Origin: Aminobacter aminovorans
GTDB taxonomy: Bacteria; Pseudomonadota; Alphaproteobacteria; Rhizobiales; Rhizobiaceae
Direction: 5' to 3'
Assembly: GCF_900445235.1 (NCBI RefSeq)
Contig: NZ_UFSM01000001.1
Coordinates: 2,619,501-2,683,500 of the forward strand
Length of the DNA: 64,000 nt
Positions 53,121 through 61,823 of the stretch are shown here, one piece after another. A program made the position numbers and the translations under genes. Under the pieces are notes generated by a model. The model did not search any database, was not told the origin of the DNA, and saw only the letters and a program-made list of their open reading frames with translations. How positions within the stretch are numbered: the stretch's first letter is position 1; each line of letters opens with the position of its first letter.

Positions 53121-53134
53121 CCATGTGAGGAACT

Positions 53135-53611
53135 ATGGCTGGCTACGGAACGAATGAGGGCTTCACCGCCTACGCCACCGCCGCCGGCTACACCGTGCCC
53201 GCTGGTGATATTGGCGCGGCCCGCCAGCGCGGGAGCACCTATGTCGACGGCACATATGGCGCTCGCTTCTCAGGCCTTCCCACCGGAGGTGTTGAGCAGG
53301 AAAGGGCATGGCCTCGCACCGGTGCCACTGCCTACGGAAGTGCGCTCGCCAGCGACATCATTCCGGTTCGGGTAGTGAACGCCTCGTATGAGGCCGCATT
53401 GCTCGAATTGCAGTCGCCCGGCTCTCTCTCCGCTGTTGTGTCCGGTTCATCGCTGGTCAAGCGTGAGAAGGTCGAGGGCGCGGTAGAGGTCGAATACGCC
53501 GTCTCGGACAAGACAGACCTCGCCGTCGCTGCCCGGCCACTGGTGTCCGTCATCGACGGGATGCTTGCCCCGCTGCTGACCGTGGCACTGCCCGGCATTC
53601 TGGTGGTGTGA
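53135..53611 (+). CDS. Head-tail connector (DnaT-like family)
   Basis: 158 residues: MAGYGTNEGFTAYATAAGYTVPAG, AARQRGSTYVDGTYGARFSG, QERAWPRTGATAYG match a phage family labelled DnaT-like ssDNA-binding by databases but located in head-completion clusters. A connector role is inferred from position. It overlaps the next gene by one base. Confidence 0.75.
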   Translation: MAGYGTNEGFTAYATAAGYTVPAGDIGAARQRGSTYVDGTYGARFSGLPTGGVEQERAWPRTGATAYGSALASDIIPVRVVNASYEAALLELQSPGSLSAVVSGSSLVKREKVEGAVEVEYAVSDKTDLAVAARPLVSVIDGMLAPLLTVALPGILVV

Positions 53612-53973
53612 TGGCTGCGTTCGACTATGGCCGCATGCAGGGCACGGCAACCCGGCTGATGGAGCGGTTCAAGCAGGGCACGGTCCAACTGAAGCGCGTC
53701 ACCCTCGGCACGCCGCCTAACGAATGGACGCCAGCGCCTGAGACGGTTGAGACTTGGCCATTATCGGCCACAGCCGAACGGCTGCACCAGCGCTATGAGA
53801 ACGGCGTCCTGATCGTAGAAACCGGCGACATGGTGACGTTTTCGGTGCCCGAGGTTGAGCCGCAGATCACTGACAGGCTCGTCATTGATGGCGCTGAGCG
53901 CGTCATCACCAACCTGACGCCGATACCGCCGGCAGGAACTGTCGTGGCGTTCAAGGCTTGGTGTGCGGCCTAG
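53611..53973 (+). CDS. Head-tail connector or stopper-like protein
   Basis: 120 residues: ATRLMERFKQGTVQLKRVT, ENGVLIVETGDMVTFSVPEVEPQITDRLVIDG. A strand-rich structure like head-closure proteins. ATG 53611 overlaps the stop of the preceding gene (TGATG). Position between connector and minor head protein supports the call. Confidence 0.65.
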   Translation: MAAFDYGRMQGTATRLMERFKQGTVQLKRVTLGTPPNEWTPAPETVETWPLSATAERLHQRYENGVLIVETGDMVTFSVPEVEPQITDRLVIDGAERVITNLTPIPPAGTVVAFKAWCAA

Positions 53974-54197
53974 TCGGCTTTCAGGAATACCGTCAATTCC
54001 TTGGGTGACGGTTGGGTGGCAAGATCGGAAATAGATAGTTCGACGGCTACGATTGTCCCTGTAAAGGTGACCTTACTGCTGAAGGTCCGGTGCCTAGAAA
54101 TTCTGACCCGGTCACCGATCACTATTTCAGATCGCTCTATATCTTCCGCGCTGTGAATGAGCTTTCCAGTGGACTGGTCGACAAATTGAGCCCGCAT
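53970..54197 (-). CDS. Small minus-strand protein
   Basis: 75 residues: MRAQFVDQSTGKLIHSAEDIERSEIVIGDRVRISRHRTFSSKVTFTG..., a compact strand-rich protein. ATGAGGGAAC gives a good ribosome site. Convergent with the preceding rightward gene (four-base overlap). Moron candidate; no family recognised. Confidence 0.6.
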   Translation of the reverse strand: MRAQFVDQSTGKLIHSAEDIERSEIVIGDRVRISRHRTFSSKVTFTGTIVAVELSISDLATQPSPKELTVFLKAD

Positions 54198-54223
54198 GTT
54201 CCCTCATATCCGAGACGCCGCCT

Positions 54224-55264
54224 GTGCTAAAACGCCTATCACCTCGTGAGAGGCTGGAACAGCTTGTCGCGGACCTCACGCCCGTCTTGCGCGCCGCCTT
54301 CATGGAGACAATCGACGACATCAGGTCGAACATCGTCCTGCGCCGCATCGTGGAGCGTCTGGAGCGCGGTGACGTCAACGGCGCCATCGCGGCCATGCAT
54401 CTCGAAGAAGCAGCTTTCCGTCCCCTCGATGAGGCTATCAGGCAGGCTTTCAACGGTGGTGGTGTTGCCACCATCGAGCAGATGCCGACGCTGCGTGATC
54501 CGAACGGCCATCAGATCGTCATCCGGTGGGATGCGCGGAACCTGGCCGCGGAGGAATGGCTGCGCGAGCACAGTGCTACGCTGGTCCGCAACGTCATCGC
54601 CGACCAGCAAGCCGCTATCCGTGCGGTGCTGTCAGAAGGGCTTGCCCGAGGCGACAACCCGACCCGGAGCGCGCTGAACATCGTGGGGCGGGTCAACCGG
54701 GTCACAGGCAGGCGCGAGGGCGGCATCCTCGGCCTTACGGCTCAGCAGGCCGCCTATGTCGACAGCGCTCGCCAGGAGCTGCTCTCTGGCGATCCTGTGG
54801 CCATGCGCAACTATCTGGAGCGCGCCCGTCGGGATAAGCGCTTCGACCGCAGCATTCTCAAGGCGCTGAAGGACGGCAAGCCACTGCCGGCTGATGCCGT
54901 GGCCCGGATCGTTGGCAGGTACTCGGATGGGCTGTTGAAGCTCAGGGCCGACACCATCGCGCTGCATGAGACCTTTTCGGCCTTGGGCGCATCCAGGGAC
55001 ATCGCGTTCCGCCAGCAGATCGAGGCAGGCAGGGTGCAGGCGCAGCACATCACCAAGACATGGCGACATACGCCACAGGAACATCCCAGGGCGCAGCACG
55101 TTGTCATGCATGGCCAGGTTGTCCCGTTCGATCAGCCGTTTATCGCCCCAGACGGGACGACGATTCGCTATCCGCATGCTCCCGGTACGCCATCGCGCCA
55201 TACCATCGGCTGCAAGTGCTTCGCCGAGTACAAGATCGATTTCGTTGCCCAGTTGGTGCGCTGA
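54224..55264 (+). CDS. Phage minor head (head morphogenesis) protein
   Basis: 346 residues from GTG 54224. The C-terminal part (RADTIALHETFSALGASRDIAFRQQIEAG, KTWRHTPQEHPRAQHVVMHG, HTIGCKCFAEYK) is the SPP1 gp7/Mu F-type head-morphogenesis pattern. It probably enters the capsid with DNA or binds the portal. It overlaps the next gene by one base. Confidence 0.8.
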   Translation: MLKRLSPRERLEQLVADLTPVLRAAFMETIDDIRSNIVLRRIVERLERGDVNGAIAAMHLEEAAFRPLDEAIRQAFNGGGVATIEQMPTLRDPNGHQIVIRWDARNLAAEEWLREHSATLVRNVIADQQAAIRAVLSEGLARGDNPTRSALNIVGRVNRVTGRREGGILGLTAQQAAYVDSARQELLSGDPVAMRNYLERARRDKRFDRSILKALKDGKPLPADAVARIVGRYSDGLLKLRADTIALHETFSALGASRDIAFRQQIEAGRVQAQHITKTWRHTPQEHPRAQHVVMHGQVVPFDQPFIAPDGTTIRYPHAPGTPSRHTIGCKCFAEYKIDFVAQLVR

Positions 55265-55680
55265 TGGCCAGTTTCGCTGCGACGGTCGGTCAGTGGGCCC
55301 AGAAGGTCGAAGGTGCGCTTGAGGCGGTGTTCAAGGAAGCCGCCCAGGAGTTGGTGTCGCAACTGAATCAACTCGTACCTGTCGGCGAGACGGGGTTCTT
55401 GCGCTCCTCGCTGATGGTCTCGACAACGGCTATGCCGACGCTGACCCGAGCCAATCCAGGCATGTCAGTGCCGGCCGACCTCGGGGATATCCTTCTGGTG
55501 ATCAATAGCGCGGATCTCGGGGACACCATCTATCTCGGCTACACCGCCAACTACGCCGCTTTCGTGCATTTCGGTGCGCAGGGCAGGACACCCCGGCCTT
55601 GGGTGACGATGGTCGCTCAACGGTGGGAAATGATCGTCGCCGAGAAGGCTGGCGAAGTGAAGCGCCGGCTGGGGCTGTAG
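55264..55680 (+). CDS. HK97 gp10-like head-tail protein
   Basis: 138 residues from ATG 55264: ALEAVFKEAAQELVSQLNQLVPVGETGFLRSSL, then YLGYTANYAAFVHFGAQGRTPRPWV, matching gp10-type adaptor proteins. The start overlaps the minor head protein stop (TGATG). Confidence 0.78.
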   Translation: MASFAATVGQWAQKVEGALEAVFKEAAQELVSQLNQLVPVGETGFLRSSLMVSTTAMPTLTRANPGMSVPADLGDILLVINSADLGDTIYLGYTANYAAFVHFGAQGRTPRPWVTMVAQRWEMIVAEKAGEVKRRLGL

Positions 55681-55698
55681 TTTCGACGGGCGCGGGGA

Positions 55699-56124
55699 TC
55701 AAAAGTCGATTGTTTCGACCATCAGTTTGGACTCAGCGAGCTCCTTCGAGATTTCCGGATCGCCCGTTCCCATTGCACAATAGGTGACCAGTACGACATC
55801 GCGACCGTTCGACAGGTACCACATCGCCATGGTCTCACCATGCTCGAACGAAACGCATCCCACCTTGTCAATGTCACCATCGCTCACAGTATGCGAACCG
55901 AAATCGCGCGCGAGGCCTTCGCAATGTTTGCCCATCATGTCTTGCAGATCCGCCAGGCTGACATGCGGATGCTTGCCGCCGCTATAGCGGGCGACTGAAA
56001 ACTGGAGAGCTCCAACGCCGGTTGGGCGCACCAGCGTTGGCGGCGAGCCGGCTGGAAGATCACCAGTTGCATCGACCCAACCGGCGGCAAGATCAAACAG
56101 CAATCCATAGAATTGAACGCGCAT
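55699..56124 (-). CDS. Minus-strand protein of unknown function
   Basis: 141 residues beginning MRVQFYGLLFDLAAGWVDATG, with a GHxxC-like KHCEGLARDFG and a CVSFEHGETMAMWYLSNGRDVVLVTYCAMG strand region. The alternating strand pattern resembles small immunity-type proteins, but no family can be named. Isolated between head-tail and tail-terminator genes; moron candidate. Confidence 0.6.
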   Translation of the reverse strand: MRVQFYGLLFDLAAGWVDATGDLPAGSPPTLVRPTGVGALQFSVARYSGGKHPHVSLADLQDMMGKHCEGLARDFGSHTVSDGDIDKVGCVSFEHGETMAMWYLSNGRDVVLVTYCAMGTGDPEISKELAESKLMVETIDF

Positions 56125-56193
56125 GATGGTCCGTGGGCGAGCTTAACAATGTGATGCAATGGCGAGTAACTGCGATAGCATAAGGTTAAATCT

Positions 56194-56607
56194 ATGCCCA
56201 CCGTCGAAACAGCGATCTGGCTCGCACTGAAGGCGAGGGCGCAGGGGCTTGTCCTGTCGCCAGTGCTCCCGGTGGCTTGGCCGAATGAGAGCTTCATCAA
56301 GCCGACGGGTGGGTATCTGCGCGTCACGCATATCCCGAACGTGAACCGCCGGTTGTTCCTAGGCTCAACCGATCCTCACCAGCGCCTCGGGCTTCTGCAG
56401 ATCGACGTCTTCGGCAAGAAGAACGAGAATGCTGCGGTTGCGGTCGAGATTGCCGGTAAGGTGGCCGAGCACTTTGCGTGCGGCACCGACATGTGGCGCG
56501 ACGGGCTCCGGGTGAGCGTCGCCAAGGCTCCCGACGTGGGCCAGCCGATCGACGGTGACACCCACATTCAGGTGCCCGTCACCATCGCCTACGAGTGCTT
56601 TGCATAG
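56194..56607 (+). CDS. Tail terminator-like protein
   Basis: 137 residues: MPTVETAIWLALKARAQGL, GGYLRVTHIPNVNRRLFLGSTDPHQRLGLLQIDVFGKKNE, a pattern of DUF4128/tail-terminator proteins that cap the tail tube. Directly precedes the tail tube gene. Confidence 0.78.
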   Translation: MPTVETAIWLALKARAQGLVLSPVLPVAWPNESFIKPTGGYLRVTHIPNVNRRLFLGSTDPHQRLGLLQIDVFGKKNENAAVAVEIAGKVAEHFACGTDMWRDGLRVSVAKAPDVGQPIDGDTHIQVPVTIAYECFA

Positions 56608-56687
56608 CCATTCCCGGCCATCCGGGTTCATCAAGGCGGCTTTCGGGCCGCCTTTTTCATGCCAGCCATTGAAAAGGAGAAACCCCG

Positions 56688-57479
56688 ATGGCGAACACGA
56701 ACAAGGGCCGCAAGTTCTATATTGCGGTGACATCGCCCGGCGGCTCGATTCCCGCACCACAGTCGGCGCCGCTTAATAAGAGCCAGTTTGAAGCTTTGAA
56801 CTGGACGGAAGTCGGCAATGCTGGGTCTATCGGCGAAAGCGGCACGCAGACCAATCTGCCGAGCTACGACGAACTCGCGACTGAGGTCACGCAGAAGCAG
56901 AAGGGCATTTCGAATGCCGGCGACCCTCCTGTCGAGGTGGCCCGCAATCCGACCGATCTAGGTCAGATTGCCATGCGCGCCGCGGGCAAGACCAAGTTCC
57001 AATATGCCTTCAAGACCGAGGACAATGACGCCCCCGACGCCAACAGCACGAACTCGATCTATTATAATCGCGGCGTCGTGACTGGCCCGACCCGTCCCAA
57101 CGGCCGCAACGAGGACTTCATCCTCGAGATCTACACCCTGGGGCTCAACCAGCTCGAAATCGTCGTCGACCCCGAAGCGCTAGTCGTGGCGACGAATGTG
57201 GGGCTTCCCACCATCACGGGTGCAAGCCTGGCGCAGGCTGCCGTGCTCACCGCCCATGAGGGGATGTGGACCGGCAACCCGACCAGCTTCACCTATCAGT
57301 GGCAGGCGGACACGTCGGGCAATGGCACCTTCGTCAACATCGGCTCCGCCACGGGCAAGACCTACACGCTGGCTGCGGGGCAGTCCGGCGATGCCGTGCG
57401 CGTGGGTGTCGTTGCCGTCAATCCGGCCGGAGCATCTGCGGTGGCCTACTCGCTGCCTGTCGGCCTCGTCGGCGCCTAA
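56688..57479 (+). CDS. Major tail tube protein with Ig-like C-terminal domain
   Basis: 263 residues. The first 165 (FYIAVTSPGG, GESGTQTNLPSYDELATEVTQKQKGI, KTKFQYAFKTEDND) are a siphovirus tail tube domain. Residues 170-260 (TITGASLAQAAVLTAHEGMWTG...YQWQADTSGNGTFVNIGSATGKTYTLAA) form an Ig/Big-type domain expected on the tail surface, probably aiding host-surface attachment. AAAAGGAG ribosome site. Confidence 0.85.
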   Translation: MANTNKGRKFYIAVTSPGGSIPAPQSAPLNKSQFEALNWTEVGNAGSIGESGTQTNLPSYDELATEVTQKQKGISNAGDPPVEVARNPTDLGQIAMRAAGKTKFQYAFKTEDNDAPDANSTNSIYYNRGVVTGPTRPNGRNEDFILEIYTLGLNQLEIVVDPEALVVATNVGLPTITGASLAQAAVLTAHEGMWTGNPTSFTYQWQADTSGNGTFVNIGSATGKTYTLAAGQSGDAVRVGVVAVNPAGASAVAYSLPVGLVGA

Positions 57480-57561
57480 GCCTTTCTGCGCAGAACGGGC
57501 CGCTCTTGCTGTCGGGGCAAGGCGGCCCACCTCGACATCCCGATTTCCGACAAGGTGAAAC

Positions 57562-57960
57562 ATGGACATTCTGGCAATTCAGCCGTCGACCATCACTGTT
57601 GACATCAAACACCCGGCCACCGGTGCGCCGATCGGCCTGAAGGTTGAGTGCGTCAGCCTGGAAGACGACCGGGTCAAGCAGGTGGAGCGCTCCATCAAGA
57701 ACCGCGCGCTCCGTGGCGGCCGCAACACGGTCACCGCCGAGAAAATCGAGGACAACACGGTTGAGATCCTGACGGCGGCTGTCGTCGGTTGGAATTGGGC
57801 TGACGGGCTGACCTTGGGCGATCTCAAGAACCCGCCGCTGTCCAAGATCAACGTCGGCAAGCTGCTCGCAGCGGGCTGGATCGCCAAGCAGATCGACCAG
57901 GCGCTCGGAGACGAAGCCGCTTTTTTCTCGAACTCGGGCCAATCCTCGCCGATCACATAG
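57562..57960 (+). CDS. Tail assembly chaperone, short product
   Basis: 132 residues read in the zero frame (MDILAIQPSTITVDIKHPATGAPIGL...). It corresponds to gpG of lambda in position: after the tail tube and before the tape measure. A T TTT TTC slip site lies 34-40 bases before the stop. Confidence 0.8.
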   Translation: MDILAIQPSTITVDIKHPATGAPIGLKVECVSLEDDRVKQVERSIKNRALRGGRNTVTAEKIEDNTVEILTAAVVGWNWADGLTLGDLKNPPLSKINVGKLLAAGWIAKQIDQALGDEAAFFSNSGQSSPIT

Positions 57961-58295
57961 CCCAGCACGTCCGGCTCAACACCCCAGACGAGAATGGCGA
58001 GACGCGCCGGCAGCGGAATGAACGGTTCGGTCTGCCGGCGGTTGATCCAGATACGGTCAATCCAGACTTCGAGTATCTGCTCGAATGGTTCTGGGACATC
58101 AGCGCAGGCCGATCCCATGGTTTCAGCGGGCCGAACCCCCTCTCCATGACCGAGATTGCCAACTGGTCGACGCTCACGGGCACTGTAGTCAGGCGGGAGG
58201 AACTATCGATCCTGCGCGCCATGGATGGGGCGTTCATGTCGGCCATCGCCAAAGAGCAGGCCGAGGTGACCGAGCGACAAAAGTCCGGCGCTTAG
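57562..58295 (+). CDS. Tail assembly chaperone, -1 frameshift product (gpGT-like)
   Basis: At T TTT TTC (57921-57927) a -1 shift moves translation into a frame open to the TAG at 58293, giving about 244 residues. The second part (LGPILADHIAQHVRLNTPDENG..., PDFEYLLEWFWDISAG) has normal coding bias, no good start codon of its own near the junction, and the length of gpT-type extensions. Lambda-like phages use just this layout to make two chaperones for tape-measure assembly. Confidence 0.75.
57921..57927 (+). promoter_or_regulatory. Programmed -1 ribosomal frameshift site T TTT TTC
   Basis: A canonical X XXY YYZ heptamer in the zero frame of the short chaperone, placed where the downstream frame opens. 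It lets P- and A-site tRNAs re-pair in the -1 frame. Confidence 0.75.
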
Positions 58296-58299
58296 TGCC

Positions 58300-58656
58300 T
58301 CAGTCGCTGTTGATTGGCTTAAACGGGTCAATAGCCTGTCCTTCGGGCTCCCAGTGTATATGAACACGGGCGATACCTTCAGGCGCGCCTTTGTAAGGAG
58401 CGCATTGCTCGATTGCCTTTGACGCGCCGATAACAACGGCTTTGCCTTCCTCACCTTCCGGCTTGAAACTGACAACCGCGATGTCTTTGACGCCGCCGCT
58501 TGCATCAAAAAGCACATCAAAAGTCATGTCAGGCAGTTCGGTCAGCCCTGCCGGCATGTTCCAACATCTCTCCGCCTGTTCACCAAGCTCGTCAGGCGTC
58601 ATCGCCAATGCTGGCGACGCCAATAGCATCGAAAACACTATCGCAAGTTTCCGCAT
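58300..58656 (-). CDS. Secreted TolA/TonB C-terminal-like protein
   Basis: 118 residues with a signal peptide (MRKLAIVFSMLLASPALA) and a mature part TPDELGEQAERCWNMPAGL...VLFDASGGVKDIAVV...AIEQCAPY, the pattern of TolA/TonB C-terminal domains, with two cysteines able to pair. A periplasmic Tol-like decoy could influence phage or colicin-type entry (inference). It lies on the minus strand between tail chaperone and tape measure. Confidence 0.7.
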   Translation of the reverse strand: MRKLAIVFSMLLASPALAMTPDELGEQAERCWNMPAGLTELPDMTFDVLFDASGGVKDIAVVSFKPEGEEGKAVVIGASKAIEQCAPYKGAPEGIARVHIHWEPEGQAIDPFKPINSD

Positions 58657-58710
58657 CTCAGTCCCTCCAAAGGGCCGGGACGATACTGCGCGTCGGGATA
58701 GGAGGTAAAG

Positions 58711-60903
58711 ATGGATGTCGCTGCTCTCGGCTTGGCCGTAGACTCCAGTCAGGTGGACAAAGGCACGATTGCCCTTAATCACCTTACGAACTCCGCGAAA
58801 CGCGCTGAGGCAGCAGCCTCTGGCATGGCTTCTGGTGCGGCTACAGCCAAGGCCGCATCTGCCTCCATGGCCGTTGCAGCCGGCGCAGCAGCGAAGTCGA
58901 TGGGACTCTGGACGGACAAGGCAGGCAAGCTTCGCAACACTCTCGGGCAGTTTGCCACGGCTGAGGAGCGCGCACAGGCAGCAGCTCTTGCCACGGCAGG
59001 GGCGCTGGATGCGCAATCGGCCGCGGCCCTGAGGGCTGCCAGTGCTGCCGGGAAGTTCAATGCCGCCGCAAACGACAATGTTGCCATGGTGGGCAGGTTC
59101 AACACCGCCAATATCGCCGCGCAGTTCCAGGACATTGCCGTGTCCGCACAGATGGGCATGGGAGCGCTGCAGATAGGTCTGCAGCAAGGCACCCAGCTTG
59201 CCGCGGTGATTTCCTCCATGGAGAACCCGGTTCGCGGGTTAGGAGCCGCGTTCCTGTCGGTGCTTTCGCCCGTCAGTCTCCTTGTGATCGGCCTTACCAC
59301 CTTGGTCGCCGCTGGCCTTCAATTCATCGATTGGACGAAGGTCGGTGCCGGGCTGCTGCGTGGGCTGGCTGATGGGCTTGACCTGATCGCGCCCTATGCC
59401 CTGACTGCTGCTGCCGCTCTGACGCTGATGTTCGCACCAGCTATCCTTTCTGGTGCGGCCGCGTTGACCACTGCTGTGGTCGGCCTTGGGTTGGCTGCGA
59501 TGCGCGCTGCCGCATCCTTCACTATCGCGTGGCTTGCTGCGCTAGGCCCCGCAGGTTGGTTCTTCCTTGCCCTTGGTGCCGCCAGCCTGGCCATCTACGC
59601 GTTCCGTGACGATCTCGCGGAAATCCTCGGCTTCGACATCGTCGATAAGGCCAAGGCCGGTGCGAATGCCATCACCGGTGTGCTCGTCGGGGCGTTCAAG
59701 GCCGCAGATGTCGTGTGGTCAAAGTTCCCGGATGTGATGGGAGAGGTCGGCCAACTAGCCATGCACAAGTTCATGGAGCAGGTGCGTTGGGGCCTGCGCC
59801 AGCTTGTTGTTGAGGTCAACGTCGCGCTGAAGCAGATTAGTGAGAACTTAGGCGTTGCCTTGCCCAACCTCGGCAGCCCGAACAAGCTCTTCCCGCCCCA
59901 GAAGGCTCCAGCCGTGTCGGACCGGGGGAATGCTGCCATGGACGCGGCCTTGGAGGCGTATAAGAGCGCCCAAGGCGTCGATTACATTGGCGAATTCGGC
60001 GGCGCCATTTCCCGTGGTGCCTCGGCGGCCTCGGACAAGCTCCGCGAACTGGCCGGCAGTCTCGGTGAGGTCGAGGACAAGACCAAGAAGAGCAAGAGCG
60101 AAACCGAGCGCCTGGCCGAGCGCTACAACGACATCCTGCTTGGTGCTGAGGGTTTCATCGCCTCCCAGATGGCGGAGAAGGATGCGCTGCTGCTGACCGA
60201 AGAGGCAGCAAACGCGCTTCGCTATGAGCAGGATCTGCTGAATGAGGCGATGCAGGCCGGTATCACGATCGATGCTGCCAAGGCCGCCGAGTTGAAGTCG
60301 TATGCCGCAGCCATGGCCGGCGCCGAAGCCGAGACCAGTCGGCTACGCGATACGCTTGATTTCGCCCAGGACGTGTCGCGTGGGTTCTTCGAAGACTTTG
60401 CGGGCGGGTTGCGCCGAGGCGAGGGACTGTGGAAGTCGTTCGCTGATGCCGCGGTGAACGCTCTCGACAAGGTCGCTTCCAAACTGCTCGACAGTGGGCT
60501 CGACATGCTGTTCGGCGGTGGGTCCACCGGTGGCTACGGTATCTTGGGGTCAATCCTCGGGCTTGGTGGCGGCGGCTCCGATCCGTGGGCTGGCCTCCGA
60601 GGCTATGCCGACGGCACGGCCTCTGCGCGGGCAGGTGTGGCGATGGTGGGCGAGCGCGGCCCGGAACTGGTGAGGTTCCGCGGCGGCGAACGGGTTGTTC
60701 CGAACCACATGCTTGGACGAGGGGCCAACAACAACCAGCCTGTCGCTGCCAACTTTAACTTCGCACCAGTGGTTAGCATTCAAGGAGGTGGCAGTGACAC
60801 TTCAGAGGAAGTCACCAAGGCATTGAAACACTTTGCCGACAAGGATTTCACGCCGCGTGTCGTCAAGGCCCTACGCGAGATTAAGACGAGGGGGTTGGCA
60901 TGA
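58711..60903 (+). CDS. Tail tape-measure protein
   Basis: 730 residues. The N-terminal part is Ala-rich and helical, followed by hydrophobic segments (about 180-300: LLVIGLTTLVAAGLQF, ALTAAAALTLMFAPAIL, IAWLAALGPAGWFFLALG), and the C-terminus has YADGTASARAGVAMVGERGPELVRFRGGERVVPN, seen in phage tape measures. It sets tail length and helps DNA cross the host membrane. The stop overlaps the next ATG. Confidence 0.92.
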   Translation: MDVAALGLAVDSSQVDKGTIALNHLTNSAKRAEAAASGMASGAATAKAASASMAVAAGAAAKSMGLWTDKAGKLRNTLGQFATAEERAQAAALATAGALDAQSAAALRAASAAGKFNAAANDNVAMVGRFNTANIAAQFQDIAVSAQMGMGALQIGLQQGTQLAAVISSMENPVRGLGAAFLSVLSPVSLLVIGLTTLVAAGLQFIDWTKVGAGLLRGLADGLDLIAPYALTAAAALTLMFAPAILSGAAALTTAVVGLGLAAMRAAASFTIAWLAALGPAGWFFLALGAASLAIYAFRDDLAEILGFDIVDKAKAGANAITGVLVGAFKAADVVWSKFPDVMGEVGQLAMHKFMEQVRWGLRQLVVEVNVALKQISENLGVALPNLGSPNKLFPPQKAPAVSDRGNAAMDAALEAYKSAQGVDYIGEFGGAISRGASAASDKLRELAGSLGEVEDKTKKSKSETERLAERYNDILLGAEGFIASQMAEKDALLLTEEAANALRYEQDLLNEAMQAGITIDAAKAAELKSYAAAMAGAEAETSRLRDTLDFAQDVSRGFFEDFAGGLRRGEGLWKSFADAAVNALDKVASKLLDSGLDMLFGGGSTGGYGILGSILGLGGGGSDPWAGLRGYADGTASARAGVAMVGERGPELVRFRGGERVVPNHMLGRGANNNQPVAANFNFAPVVSIQGGGSDTSEEVTKALKHFADKDFTPRVVKALREIKTRGLA

Positions 60904-61508
60904 TCGACTTGCCAATCGTCCCCTATGTGAAGGGGCTTCCTCAGATCGTCCGGTCAACGTCGGTTGGCCGATCTGGTCAGCGGGCGATGGCATTCGTCGA
61001 GTTTGCTGACCCGTTCTGGCGGGTTGAGGTCGAGACGGGGCCGCTGGCGGCTGAAAAGGTGGCCTTAGTTCAGGCCTTCCTGGATGAGGCAGGGGCGGGC
61101 ACCAAGACCGTCCTGTTCGCGCCGAAGTATCTCAAGGTGCCTCAGGCCTACGTCGGCGACGAGGCCAATGCCGCCTTGAGCAATACGGGCTCACTGGTGT
61201 CAGTCACCGACGGCTTCATTGTCGCCATCGGCAGTGTCACCAATGGTTTGGACCTTCGCCGCGGTGATCTCATCAGCCTGAAGAGCGGCGACTATCGATC
61301 GCTCCATCGGGTCATGGTCGGGGCTGTTGCATCCGCAGGCGCTATCAGCCTGACCGTTGAGCCCGCAGTGCCGGGATACATCGTGCCAGGCGCCGAGGTG
61401 AGGTTCCGCGACCTCGAGCTCAACATGCGCATGATGCCGGGCTCCGGCTCGATGCCTGATGACTATCTGCCGGCCGCATCCTTCACGCTGGTCGAGGTGC
61501 CGAAATGA
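60900..61508 (+). CDS. Distal tail/minor tail protein
   Basis: 202 residues, strand-rich: MIDLPIVPYVKGLPQIVRSTSVGRSGQRAMAFVEFADPFWRVEVETGPL. Placement directly after the tape measure (ATGA overlap) and before further tip proteins points to a distal tail protein. No exact family named. Confidence 0.7.
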   Translation: MIDLPIVPYVKGLPQIVRSTSVGRSGQRAMAFVEFADPFWRVEVETGPLAAEKVALVQAFLDEAGAGTKTVLFAPKYLKVPQAYVGDEANAALSNTGSLVSVTDGFIVAIGSVTNGLDLRRGDLISLKSGDYRSLHRVMVGAVASAGAISLTVEPAVPGYIVPGAEVRFRDLELNMRMMPGSGSMPDDYLPAASFTLVEVPK

Positions 61509-61518
61509 TGCCAGCAAG

Positions 61519-61770
61519 CTAGGATACGGTGACCAGCGACTCTTCGGCCAATTCGCAAACCTCATCAATGGTAGTTGCGAAAGCTGAGGAACCAAGCTCA
61601 TCCGACACTTGTCTCGCTACCTGGCGGAGGTTAGCGGCCAACTCCTCCAGCTTCTGAGGAGGGTTGTCATGGAGCAATGCAAGCTCCCCCAACAGAACCG
61701 CACACACGGTCTCCAGCGCGGCTTGTTCTGCGCTGCTTTTGTCGGTGATGGCTCTCCTGCGCAACGACAT
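61519..61770 (-). CDS. Small helical minus-strand protein
   Basis: 83 residues from MSLRRRAITDKSSAEQAALETVCAVLLGE: two or three amphipathic helices, then a terminal acidic stretch. On the minus strand TGGACA, 18 bases, TCTATT lies just before the ATG and could be its own promoter, which would make the mRNA nearly leaderless. Moron candidate. Confidence 0.6.
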   Translation of the reverse strand: MSLRRRAITDKSSAEQAALETVCAVLLGELALLHDNPPQKLEELAANLRQVARQVSDELGSSAFATTIDEVCELAEESLVTVS

Positions 61771-61823
61771 CAGAAATAGATGGCGCACCGATCCACTTTG
61801 TCCATTTCGGCGGAGAAAAGTTG

